Origin: Flavobacterium psychrophilum
GTDB lineage: Bacteria; Bacteroidota; Bacteroidia; Flavobacteriales; Flavobacteriaceae
Assembly: GCA_945878515.1 (NCBI GenBank)
Contig: CAMCTL010000074.1
Coordinates: forward strand, 1 to 15,149
Reading direction: 5' to 3'
Length of the DNA: 15,149 bases
Under the pieces are notes generated by a model. It saw nothing but the letters and a program-made list of their open reading frames with translations, searched no databases and was not told the origin of the DNA. Made by a program: the position numbers and the translations under genes. This document shows, in pieces, positions 1 through 7,466 of this stretch. The first letter of the stretch is position 1; each line of letters opens with the position of its first letter.

Positions 1-1890
1 GTTGCTTGTAAAGACTGGTTGACCAACAAAGTTGATCGTTGTGTCGGTGGAAAAGTTGCCAAACAACAATGTGCAGGACCGTTGCAATTGCCTTTGAACA
101 ATTGTGGCGTGGTAGCCTTGGATTATTTAGGAAAAGAAGGAATTGCCACATCCATTGGGCACTCGCCTATTGCGTCCTTAATTGATCCCGTTGCTGGAAC
201 AAGAACCGCTATTGCCGAAGCTTTATCGAATATCGTTTGGGCACCCATAAAAGACGGAATGAAAGGGATTTCCCTTTCGGCCAACTGGATGTGGGCTTGT
301 AAAAACGAAGGAGAAGATGCTCGTTTATATGCTGCGGTTGAAGCTTGTTCTGACTTTGCTATCGAATTGGGCATCAATATTCCAACTGGAAAAGATTCGC
401 TTTCGATGAAACAAAAATATCCAAACGACGAAGTTATTGCGCCGGGAACGGTCATTATTTCGGCTGGTGGAAACTGTACCGATATTCGAAAAGTTGTCGA
501 GCCAGTTTTGCAAAAAGACGGTGGTTCTATTTATTACATCAATTTGTCCCAAGACGATTTCAAATTGGGCGGTTCTTCATTGGCACAAACTTTAAATTCG
601 ATTGGAAACGAAGCACCAACGATTAAAGATGCAGCTTTTTTCAAAAATGCTTTTAATACTTTACAAGAATTGATTTTGGATAACCAAATCTTGGCAGGGC
701 ACGATATTGGAAGTGGTGGTTTAATTACCACTTTATTGGAAATGTGCTTCGCCGATTTGAATTTGGGAGCTAAAATTGACTTTTCTGTTTTTGATGAAAA
801 AGATTTAGTTAAAATTTTATTCTCAGAAAATATTGGTGTTGTGATTCAAACAAAAGAAGATGCTCTATTCGAAAATAAATTAAATTCAAATAAAATAGAG
901 TTTTTCAAACTTGGAAAAGTAGTCGATCACGGCATTTTGGAATTTGGAATTTTAAGTTTGGATATTGCAAAGCACCGAGACATTTGGTTTAAAACTTCAT
1001 ATTTATTAGACCAAAAACAAGCCAAAAACGGAACCGCTCAAGCGCGTTTCGATAATTACAAAAACCAAGCTTTAAACTATACTTTTCCAAGTCATTTTAC
1101 AGGAATCCTCACCCCCAGCCCCTCTCCAAAGGAGAGGGGAGCTAGACCAAAAGCAGCCATCATTCGTGAAAAAGGAAGTAATTCCGAACGTGAAATGGCC
1201 AATGCGATGTATCTAGCTGGATTTGATGTAAAAGATGTTCACATGACCGATTTGATTTCTGGACGTGAAAATCTAGAAGATATTCAATTTATTGGTGCAG
1301 TTGGAGGATTTTCAAATTCCGATGTTTTGGGTTCTGCCAAAGGTTGGGCTGGAGCATTTTTATACAATGAAAAAGCCAAAACCGCCTTGGATAATTTCTT
1401 CAAAAGAGAAGACACTTTATCTGTTGGAATTTGTAATGGTTGCCAATTGTTGATGGAATTGGAGAAAATCAATCCAGAACACGAGGTTCACGGAAAAATG
1501 CTGCACAATGACAGTCACAAACACGAAAGTATTTTCACCTCGGTGACGATTCAAGAAAACAAATCGGTGATGTTGTCCACTTTGGCTGGAGCAACCTTAG
1601 GCGTTTGGGTTTCGCACGGCGAAGGGAAATTCAACTTACCAGAACCAGAAGAAAACTACAATATCGTTGGGAAATACGGTTACGATAGTTATCCTGCAAA
1701 TCCTAATGGTTCTGATTATAATACTGCTATGATGTGCGATACAACAGGAAGACATTTGGTCATGATGCCACACATCGAGCGTTCGACGTTCCAATGGAAT
1801 TGGGCGTATTATCCAAAAGATAGAAACGACGAAGTTTCACCTTGGCATGAAGCTTTTGTGAATGCGAGGTTGTGGGTGGAGAAACATTAA
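1..1890 (+). CDS. purL: Phosphoribosylformylglycinamidine synthase, C-terminal half (5' end outside window)
   Basis: This enzyme makes FGAM from FGAR, glutamine and ATP, the fourth step of purine synthesis, in the cytoplasm. The frame is open from base 1, so the gene starts upstream; 629 residues are visible of the roughly 1,200-1,300 usual for the large one-chain form. The visible part begins in the second AIRS-like synthase half, with PTGKDSLSMKQ and HDIGSGGL motifs that align with E. coli PurL. It continues into a class I glutamine amidotransferase domain beginning at RPKAAIIREKG. The amidotransferase triad is present: nucleophile Cys in GICNGCQ (codon 1432-1434), and His and Glu in PHIER (codons at 1771 and 1777). 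The protein ends with the usual WHEAFVNAR-type tail. The oddity is an in-frame segment, LTPSPSPKERGA, in the linker between the synthase and amidotransferase domains, encoded by a palindromic interspersed repeat. A hairpin terminator follows the stop. Identification is very secure. Confidence 0.97.
   Translation, partial: VACKDWLTNKVDRCVGGKVAKQQCAGPLQLPLNNCGVVALDYLGKEGIATSIGHSPIASLIDPVAGTRTAIAEALSNIVWAPIKDGMKGISLSANWMWACKNEGEDARLYAAVEACSDFAIELGINIPTGKDSLSMKQKYPNDEVIAPGTVIISAGGNCTDIRKVVEPVLQKDGGSIYYINLSQDDFKLGGSSLAQTLNSIGNEAPTIKDAAFFKNAFNTLQELILDNQILAGHDIGSGGLITTLLEMCFADLNLGAKIDFSVFDEKDLVKILFSENIGVVIQTKEDALFENKLNSNKIEFFKLGKVVDHGILEFGILSLDIAKHRDIWFKTSYLLDQKQAKNGTAQARFDNYKNQALNYTFPSHFTGILTPSPSPKERGARPKAAIIREKGSNSEREMANAMYLAGFDVKDVHMTDLISGRENLEDIQFIGAVGGFSNSDVLGSAKGWAGAFLYNEKAKTALDNFFKREDTLSVGICNGCQLLMELEKINPEHEVHGKMLHNDSHKHESIFTSVTIQENKSVMLSTLAGATLGVWVSHGEGKFNLPEPEENYNIVGKYGYDSYPANPNGSDYNTAMMCDTTGRHLVMMPHIERSTFQWNWAYYPKDRNDEVSPWHEAFVNARLWVEKH
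1107..1143. repeat. Palindromic interspersed repeat inside purL
   Basis: This C-rich then G-rich element stands out in A+T-rich DNA. A perfect 9-bp stem pairs 1119-1127 with 1131-1139 around an AAA loop, with further short complementarity outside it (1117-1118 with 1142-1143). It is read in frame as roughly ILTPSPSPKERGA, placed exactly at the linker between the PurL synthase and amidotransferase domains. From memory, similar elements encoding PSPKERG-like peptides recur in many Bacteroidota genomes, mostly between genes. Only one copy lies in this window, so repeat status rests on that recollection and on the composition. Confidence 0.7.
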
Positions 1891-1912
1891 AAACGAATAC
1901 TTTACAATAGAA

Positions 1913-1938
1913 AAAAGCGTCTCTCAGGAGATGCTTTT
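1913..1938 (+). terminator. Rho-independent terminator of purL
   Basis: An 11-bp stem pairs 1913-1923 with 1928-1938 around a 4-nt loop, with one G-T wobble. The 5' arm begins with four A and the 3' arm ends with four T followed by CTT. It lies 22 bp after the purL stop codon, the expected place. The A/T-flanked symmetry could also serve a convergent transcript, but no minus-strand gene is seen here. Confidence 0.85.
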
Positions 1939-2153
1939 CTTGTATATAAGGTTTCAAATTAGATTTATTTCGATTGTCGGTTGTAGCTTGAGCATTCCAA
2001 TGTTGATTGATGTCCAATTGAAAACATTATTGATAGCATATTGCCGATTCAGAAAATAGAAACTCCACAAAAATGTTAAAAAAGAGTTCAATTTGCGACA
2101 CTTTAATTAGCATAATAAAAAATAAAGATTATATTTATTATTTATAATATTTT
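1939..2153. other. A+T-rich intergenic region upstream of the broken response regulator
   Basis: No gene is supported here. Short open frames exist but run through the terminator or lack family resemblance. The last 60 bases before 2154 are almost pure A+T and presumably hold the promoter of the two-component pair. I did not find a convincing match to the Bacteroidota -7 consensus (TAnnTTTG) at sensible spacing. Confidence 0.4.
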
Positions 2154-2788
2154 ATGCAAAAAACATAATCATTTGTGACGATCACATTCTCTTTTTGAGT
2201 GGCATTTCCGAGATTTTAAAAAAATTCGGGAACAACTATAATATTGTAACTTTTAGTGATTCGATCTCATGCAAAACTTATATTGAACTAAACAAAGTTG
2301 ATGTTTTCATTTGCGATCTAAACATTGATAATACGGACGGATTTGCATTAATTGATGAATTAAAAAATGAATTAACCCATACAAAAACAGTTATTCTTAC
2401 AGCCTATTTTGAAGATTTTTTGATTCAAAAAGCAGAGAAATTAGGCATTAATGCTTTTATGAGAAAAGAATCAACGGCAGAAGAACTTATTTCTGTTATC
2501 GAATCTGATTTAAATGCACCATTTTACACTAACAAAAAGGTCGCAAAATCTGTTAATTATTTCACTAATTAAGATGAAGCCATTGTTAGTAAATTTAGAT
2601 TATCAAGGCAGGAAAAAGAAATAATTAAACTGATTATTGATGGAAAAACGAGCAATGAAATAGCATTACTTTTGAGTATTAGCAAAACTACCGTTGATAC
2701 TCATAGAAAAAACATCAACCGAAAATTAGAAATTTCAAATAGCAGTTCGCTTATAAAATTTGCCAATGAAAATAATTTATTTTCTTAG
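2154..2788 (+). pseudogene. NarL/LuxR-family response regulator, broken by frameshift and nonsense codon
   Basis: The product would be a DNA-binding response regulator partnered with the kinase downstream. The natural start is ATG 2154, but the frame ATG-CAA-AAA-ACA stops at TAA 2166. One more A in the six-A run (2158-2163) would give MQKNIIICDDH, the normal receiver start with its acidic Asp pair (GAC GAT, 2177-2182). From there the receiver is complete: phospho-acceptor Asp in ICDLNID (codon 2315), Thr in ILTAY, Lys in MRKES. A TAA at 2570-2572 then stops the frame in the linker. The same frame continues after it without interruption to TAG 2786-2788 and encodes a full LuxR-type HTH (LSRQEKEIIK, then TSNEIALLLSISKTTVDTHR). 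The TTG at 2195 as start would lose the acidic pair, so I reject it. The 3' end overlaps the kinase start by 23 bp. The family call is firm. Loss of function is inferred, since recoding or sequencing error could explain the first lesion. Confidence 0.85.
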
Positions 2789-4541
2789 TTTTTTATTTCT
2801 TTTTAACCTTACGTTTGGCAACAATACTAATGGCATATTAGTCGATGCCAAATTTGCAATTGATAAAAATTCTACTTGGAATAACTCCGCACTGAATCAT
2901 AAATCCTTTTACTCTTTCAATAAATTACAAAATCTAAATATTGGTTATAATAAAAATGCCACAGTTTGGTGTTGGTTCAAAATTAAAAATACTGATTCCT
3001 TAAAAACAAATAAAACATGGCTTTGTTTTGACAACAATCACATTGATAGTTTAGTGGTTTATGATGGAAATAAGCAACGTGTTTTAGGGGACAGAACCAG
3101 TTTTTCAAGCCCATTTATAGATTGTCAATCCTTTGATATAAATCTAAATCCCAACCAGACCAAGACCTTTTTTGTAAAAGTTAAGAAAGGAATTTCTTTT
3201 TTAGAGTTTACCTATAAATTTGAAAATGAAAATAATTTAAGCAAAAAATCCAAATTAAAAATTGCAATCATTTCCTTTTTTTTAGGATTTCTATTTTTGT
3301 TGGTTTTATTCAATTCAATTCTATTTTATATTTCTAAGAAAAAACTATACGCCTATTATATTTTGTACTCACTGCTGACTGCAATCTACATTATGATTTC
3401 ATCTAATTATGCCAAGCATATCCTGTTTCCTGAATTTCTCTATTTTAGTGAGTTTCGGATTTATACTGCTAGTTTGTGGTTTATAAGTTTAAGTATATTT
3501 CTTACTCATTTTCTTGATTTAAAAACAGCTCAACCTTTCAAATATAAAGTAATTAATATACTTAACATTACTAATTTGTTTCTTGTCATTATAACAGTCA
3601 TTTTACTGGTAATAAATCAATTAAATCCATTAAAACTATTTATGATTATTGGTTATATTAACTTTTTAATTATTATAATTTTAATAGTTTGGGCAACCAT
3701 TTTGCATTTTAAATATGAAAAAGAATCAGCTACTTACGTTTTGATTGCCTTTTTTCCTCAGTTTGTTTGGGGTGCGGGAATTATTCTTAGATCATTTCAA
3801 ATCATCCCAAAAAATCTTCATGAAGATTGGTTGGTTATTATCAGTTTATATGAAGTTTTTCTTTTTGGTTATGTATTGACCAAAAACTATGTAGACACCT
3901 TTCAAAAAAACAAGGAATTGATTACAGAAATCACTATCGAAAAAGAAAAATCAATAGAAGCAATCATACAAGTACAGATTCGAGAAAGACGAAATATAGC
4001 CGCTATAATTCATGATGATTTGGGTTGTAAAATTGCCCATATCCAGCATCTTTTAGAATTAGAAAAGACTGATGTTGCGCAAAAAAGTGTTCAAGAGCTT
4101 GCCACTGATTTACGAGAAGTTTCACATCAGATCCTGCCAAAATCGCTTGATGATGGAGCATTGATTGCTAGTATTCAAAATCAAATTGCGACCTTAAATT
4201 CTGGATTAAAACAATCAAAAATTGAACTTTTTGAGTATGATTTTCCCAAAAAAATTCATGAAATATGGATTCATGATATGTATTTAATTACCTTAGAAAT
4301 TATTAATAATGCACTGAAGCATGGAAAGGCAAACGCTATCTGCATTGAATTATTTTCTTATCCCAATGACTATCTTTTACAATATACGGATGATGGTGTT
4401 GGTTTTGACCACCATTTGACTCGAATGGGTTTTGGGCTCGAAAATATAGAAAAAAGAGTACTATATTATAAAGGCACTTTTGAAATTAACAGTTTAATCA
4501 ATCAAGGAACAATTGTTCAAATAAGCATTCCAAAAAAGTAG
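2766..4541 (+). CDS. Membrane sensor histidine kinase, 7TMR-DISM type with HisKA_3
   Basis: This 591-residue sensor kinase has a signal peptide (about residues 1-18, MKIIYFLSFLFLF), then an extracytoplasmic 7TMR-DISMED2-like sensing domain (about 20-155). Seven hydrophobic segments follow between about 165 and 375, then a short coiled linker and a NarX/DesK-type kinase core. The phospho-accepting His is H416 in ERRNIAAIIHDDLG. The ATPase domain has an N box (EIINNALKH, about 511-519), a G1 box (DDGVGFD, 542-548) and a G2 box (GFGLENI, 555-561), so it looks active. Start ATG 2766 is preferred over the upstream in-frame TTG 2760 because it begins the signal peptide directly. The gene overlaps the response regulator pseudogene by 23 bp, so the two were surely translated together. 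The ligand is unknown; DISM domains are thought to bind carbohydrate-like or other small molecules. With its neighbour broken, it is now either orphaned or signals to an unlinked regulator. Confidence 0.92.
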   Translation: MKIIYFLSFLFLFNLTFGNNTNGILVDAKFAIDKNSTWNNSALNHKSFYSFNKLQNLNIGYNKNATVWCWFKIKNTDSLKTNKTWLCFDNNHIDSLVVYDGNKQRVLGDRTSFSSPFIDCQSFDINLNPNQTKTFFVKVKKGISFLEFTYKFENENNLSKKSKLKIAIISFFLGFLFLLVLFNSILFYISKKKLYAYYILYSLLTAIYIMISSNYAKHILFPEFLYFSEFRIYTASLWFISLSIFLTHFLDLKTAQPFKYKVINILNITNLFLVIITVILLVINQLNPLKLFMIIGYINFLIIIILIVWATILHFKYEKESATYVLIAFFPQFVWGAGIILRSFQIIPKNLHEDWLVIISLYEVFLFGYVLTKNYVDTFQKNKELITEITIEKEKSIEAIIQVQIRERRNIAAIIHDDLGCKIAHIQHLLELEKTDVAQKSVQELATDLREVSHQILPKSLDDGALIASIQNQIATLNSGLKQSKIELFEYDFPKKIHEIWIHDMYLITLEIINNALKHGKANAICIELFSYPNDYLLQYTDDGVGFDHHLTRMGFGLENIEKRVLYYKGTFEINSLINQGTIVQISIPKK

Positions 4542-4946
4542 CTATTTTTTAGAAAAATGCCAATTTATGGGTATTGTAATCTATTCATCAATACTCGGCC
4601 TTTATTTCCAAAATAAAAGGGAATAATTTACATCTGCTTTTATTCGATACCATAATCAGGTAAAATTGCATAACTGCTACTTGTAGTCCACTAAAAAGTT
4701 GCTAAAATAACTTATAAAAAAGCAATGAATAAAACCTCAGCAGAATTATCAGATAGTATTTCCCAAAATGTGCAGTCTTCGATTTAATTGAGGGAGCATA
4801 AGTGGAACAGGCTATGGTAAAAATAAATAATTTACTCAAAAAAAGACATCGGATTAATGCACCAAATAAATTATATTTACAAAATTAAATAGTAAAAAGG
4901 CATTTGCATTTGTTTATTGAATCCACCTAATTCCTATTTTAGTCCA
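4542..4946. other. 405-bp gene-poor intergenic region
   Basis: There is no supported gene on either strand. A 20-codon open frame begins at ATG 4725 and ends in TAA without resemblance to anything I recognise. Stops are frequent in all + frames. It holds the weak hairpin at 4599-4620 and, near 4872-4879, a TATATTTA that resembles the Bacteroidota -7 element (TAnnTTTG) about 70 bp before the next gene, without a clear -33 TTG partner. It may contain the decayed remains of a gene or an untranslated leader; neither can be shown from the sequence alone. Confidence 0.4.
4599..4620 (+). terminator. Possible weak hairpin terminator after the sensor kinase
   Basis: The bases 4599-4607 pair with 4611-4620 around a CCA loop, with one bulged A at 4615. 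The stem is mostly A-T with two C-G pairs at the base and has no clean T-run after it, so terminator function is uncertain. It is the only stem of note in the 58-79 bp after the kinase stop. Confidence 0.3.
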
Positions 4947-5531
4947 ATGAATTTTCTAGCCCACATCTATCTTTCTGGCAACAACGATTTGTTGAAAATT
5001 GGCAACTTTATGGCCGATGGTATTCATGGTAAAAACTTTGATACTTTTCCGATAGACATTCAAAAAGGAATTATTTTGCATCGTGAAATAGATACTTTTA
5101 CCGATGCACATCCTATTTTCAGGCAAAGCACCAAACGCTTGCACGCCAATTATCATCATTATTCTGGAATTATTGTTGATATTTTTTACGACCATTTTTT
5201 GGCCAAAAATTGGACTAATTATTCAGATGAGCCATTAGTAGATTTTACGGAACGTTTCTATCAATCCTTGCGAGATAACTATGATGTTCTAACTGAAAAA
5301 ACCCAAAAGATGGTACCTTATTTGATTCATCAAAACTGGCTTATGAGTTATAAAACCATTGATGGTATCGAAATTATTTTAGATAAAATGGACAATAGAA
5401 TGAAACGAAATTCCAATATGCGGTTATCAGTTGCTGAGTTAAGAACCTATTATTCAGAATTTGAACAGGAATTTACCGCTTTTTTTGCTGCATTAATAGC
5501 ACATTCGAATTTGAAAATACAGACTTTATGA
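4947..5531 (+). CDS. Acyl carrier protein phosphodiesterase-like protein (AcpH/DUF479)
   Basis: The family removes the 4'-phosphopantetheine arm from acyl carrier protein, giving apo-ACP, in a metal-dependent reaction in the cytoplasm. The protein has 194 residues, next to 193 in E. coli AcpH, and matches it along its length. It opens with MNFLAH, then GNFMAD (D24) and GIILHREIDTFTD (H45, D49, D53), the likely metal ligands. YDHFLAKNW (D82, H83) and QNWLMSYKTIDGI follow. The ATG at 4947 was chosen over the in-frame TTG at 4917 because MNFLAH is the family N-terminus. Its stop overlaps the start of the gamma-glutamyltransferase gene (ATGA, 5528-5531), implying one transcript. E. coli activity is established; the same activity in Bacteroidota homologues is inferred. 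Confidence 0.88.
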   Translation: MNFLAHIYLSGNNDLLKIGNFMADGIHGKNFDTFPIDIQKGIILHREIDTFTDAHPIFRQSTKRLHANYHHYSGIIVDIFYDHFLAKNWTNYSDEPLVDFTERFYQSLRDNYDVLTEKTQKMVPYLIHQNWLMSYKTIDGIEIILDKMDNRMKRNSNMRLSVAELRTYYSEFEQEFTAFFAALIAHSNLKIQTL

Positions 5532-7210
5532 AAAAAATATTCCTATCCATTTGCTTTTTTATTTTCTATTTGTGTCCAATACTAACCACTGCTCAAACTG
5601 GACTTGTCGCTCAAAAAGCAATGGTCGTTTCGGCTCGAGAAGAAGCTTCAAAAATAGGCGTTGAAATTATGAAAAAAGGCGGCAATGCCTTTGATGCTAT
5701 GGTCGCCACTGAATTGGCTTTGGCTGTTGCTTATCCTTATGCAGGAAATCTTGGAGGTGGTGGTTTTATGGTTTATAGAAAAGCAAACGGCGAAATAGGC
5801 GCTTTGGACTATCGTGAAAAAGCACCACTAGCCGCTTCAAAAGACATGTTTCTGGACGAAAAAGAAAATGTAATTAAAGGAAAGAGCACGGATTCACCTC
5901 TTGCAATTGGAGTTCCTGGAACTATTGCGGGTGTATTTGCCGTTCACAAAAAGTTGGGCTCGTTGCCCATAGAAGAAATCTTAAAACCTGTAATTGCCTT
6001 AGCCGAAAAAGGCGTAATTGTAACCAAAAAACAGGAAAACCAATTAAAAAATTACCACGAAGCCATTGTAAAAGTAAACGGTCCCACTTCCAGATTTTCT
6101 GTTGTATTCAAAGAAAATGATACCATAAAATATCCTGCATTGGCAGCCACTTTGAAACGAATTGCAAAAAACGGAAGAGACGAATTTTACAAAGGCGAAA
6201 CTGCCCAAACATTGGTTCATTATTTACAGCAAAAAGGTGCCATTATTACTTTGGAAGATTTGGCAAAATACGAAGCCAAATGGAGAAAGCCCATTACATT
6301 TAAATACAAAGATTTAAAAATCATATCAATGCCACCACCTAGCAGTGGAGGAATTTGCCTTGCCGAAATTTTAAAAATGATTGAACCCTATGATATTGAC
6401 AAAATGGGGCACAATTCAACCGAAGCGATACAGATCATTGTCGAAGCCGAACGACGAGCTTATGCAGACAGAAGCGTTTATATTGGTGATCCTGATTTTG
6501 TAAAAATACCGTTGAAAGCCCTACTTTCCAAAGATTATTTAAAAGAAAGAATGTCCAATTTTAATCCAAACAAAGCAACTTTATCTTCCGACATAAAGGA
6601 AGGAAAAATAACTTATAATGAAAGTACCGAAACCACACATTATTCTATTGTCGATCAATTTGGCAATGCTGTTGCCGCAACTACAACCCTAAATGACGGT
6701 TTTGGTTCTAAATATTATTGTGATGCATTGGGTTTTTTCCTCAATAATGAAATGGACGATTTTAGCGCAAAACCGGGCGAATCCAATATGTTTGGATTGG
6801 TTGGCAATGAATCCAACAGTATTGCTCCACAAAAAAGAATGCTCAGTTCTATGACACCAACTATAGTAGAGAAAAATGGAAAACTGTTTATGGTTGTTGG
6901 TTCTCCGGGTGGTTCGACCATTATTACTTCGGTTTTGCAAACTATTTTAAATGTTTATGAATACCATTTCGGTATGCAAGAAGCTGTAAATGCACCTCGT
7001 TTTCATCACCAATGGTTGCCGAACGTGATTACTTTTGAACCGAATACTTTCGACACCAAAACTTTTGAATCCCTGAAAAATAAAGGTTATATTATCAATG
7101 AAAGAACAACGCCAGTAATTGGAAAAGTAGATGCAATTTTGGTTTTATCCAACGGAAAACTAGAAGGCGGAGCCGATAAAAGAGGCGATGATGCCGCTAA
7201 GGGATTTTAG
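5528..7210 (+). CDS. ggt: Gamma-glutamyltransferase (gamma-glutamyl transpeptidase), secreted
   Basis: The enzyme cleaves or transfers the gamma-glutamyl group of glutathione and related compounds, usually in the periplasm. The 560-residue precursor starts with a signal peptide (MKKIFLSICFFIFYL, probable cleavage near residue 22). Like its family it should self-cleave before the Thr of TTHYS (T369), which becomes the nucleophile of the small subunit. Other active-site signatures are present: R96 in DYREKAP, the GGGGF loop near residues 76-80, the LNNEMDDF segment, S440-S441 in LSSMTP, and G461-G462 in GSPGGS. These correspond to E. coli R114, S462-S463 and G483-G484. Length is typical. It overlaps the upstream AcpH-like gene by 4 bp, so the two are co-transcribed, although no biochemical link is obvious. 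A 14-bp repeat array begins over its stop codon. Confidence 0.96.
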   Translation: MKKIFLSICFFIFYLCPILTTAQTGLVAQKAMVVSAREEASKIGVEIMKKGGNAFDAMVATELALAVAYPYAGNLGGGGFMVYRKANGEIGALDYREKAPLAASKDMFLDEKENVIKGKSTDSPLAIGVPGTIAGVFAVHKKLGSLPIEEILKPVIALAEKGVIVTKKQENQLKNYHEAIVKVNGPTSRFSVVFKENDTIKYPALAATLKRIAKNGRDEFYKGETAQTLVHYLQQKGAIITLEDLAKYEAKWRKPITFKYKDLKIISMPPPSSGGICLAEILKMIEPYDIDKMGHNSTEAIQIIVEAERRAYADRSVYIGDPDFVKIPLKALLSKDYLKERMSNFNPNKATLSSDIKEGKITYNESTETTHYSIVDQFGNAVAATTTLNDGFGSKYYCDALGFFLNNEMDDFSAKPGESNMFGLVGNESNSIAPQKRMLSSMTPTIVEKNGKLFMVVGSPGGSTIITSVLQTILNVYEYHFGMQEAVNAPRFHHQWLPNVITFEPNTFDTKTFESLKNKGYIINERTTPVIGKVDAILVLSNGKLEGGADKRGDDAAKGF

Positions 7211-7252
7211 ATTTTAGATTGCAGATTTTAGATTGCAGAATTCAGATTGCGT
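7203..7252. repeat. 14-bp tandem repeat abutting the ggt stop codon
   Basis: Two exact copies of ATTTTAGATTGCAG lie at 7211-7224 and 7225-7238, followed by a degenerate third copy at 7239-7252. A partial copy (GATTTTAG, 7203-7210) includes the ggt TAG stop. A 7-bp inverted repeat (7236-7242 with 7253-7259) straddles the end and could form a weak hairpin. Confidence 0.75.
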
Positions 7253-7275
7253 AATTCTGAAGATTGTAGATTTTT

Positions 7276-7451
7276 GATATTGATATTGCATTTGCATTTG
7301 AAATTGCTATTGAAATTGAATTGACATTGCCACTGATATTGAAATTGTCATTGATATTGATATTGACATTGCCACTGATATTGAAATTGTCATTGATATT
7401 GATATTGCCATTGAAATTGATATTGCCATTGAAATTGCCATTGACATTGAA
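7276..7451. repeat. Degenerate ATTGAN/ATTGCC hexamer array with 42-bp duplication
   Basis: About 176 bp are built almost entirely from 6-bp units (ATTGAT, ATTGAA, ATTGAC, ATTGCC, ATTGTC, ACTGAT), with occasional 5- or 7-bp slips in the left part. A seven-unit, 42-bp block is repeated exactly at 7320-7361 and 7362-7403, showing expansion at two scales. The array sits between ggt and the alkD-like gene and ends 15 bp before the latter's ATG. It holds no start or family resemblance as a gene. Confidence 0.9.
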
Positions 7452-7466
7452 ATTTAATTTTACTTT

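Noticed and set aside
1760..2017. An 85-codon open frame on the minus strand across the purL end
   Set aside because: It lies antisense to conserved PurL active-site codons and the terminator, and the translation looks like no known protein.
1862..2059. A 65-codon open frame on the + strand after purL
   Set aside because: It overlaps the purL end and reads straight through the terminator hairpin, with no resemblance to a protein family.
2195..2572. A 125-codon response regulator starting at TTG 2195 as an intact gene
   Set aside because: It would lack the first strand and the acidic Asp pair of the receiver, which are encoded in frame just upstream at 2159-2194. The real start is ATG 2154 in another frame.
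4725..4787. A 20-codon open frame in the 405-bp gap as a small protein
   Set aside because: It has no ribosome site, no family resemblance and a length expected by chance.
7276..7451. Regular repeats that might suggest a CRISPR array or an iteron origin
   Set aside because: The units are 6 bp with no unique spacers, there are no cas or replication genes, and the pattern is that of slippage-made microsatellite DNA.
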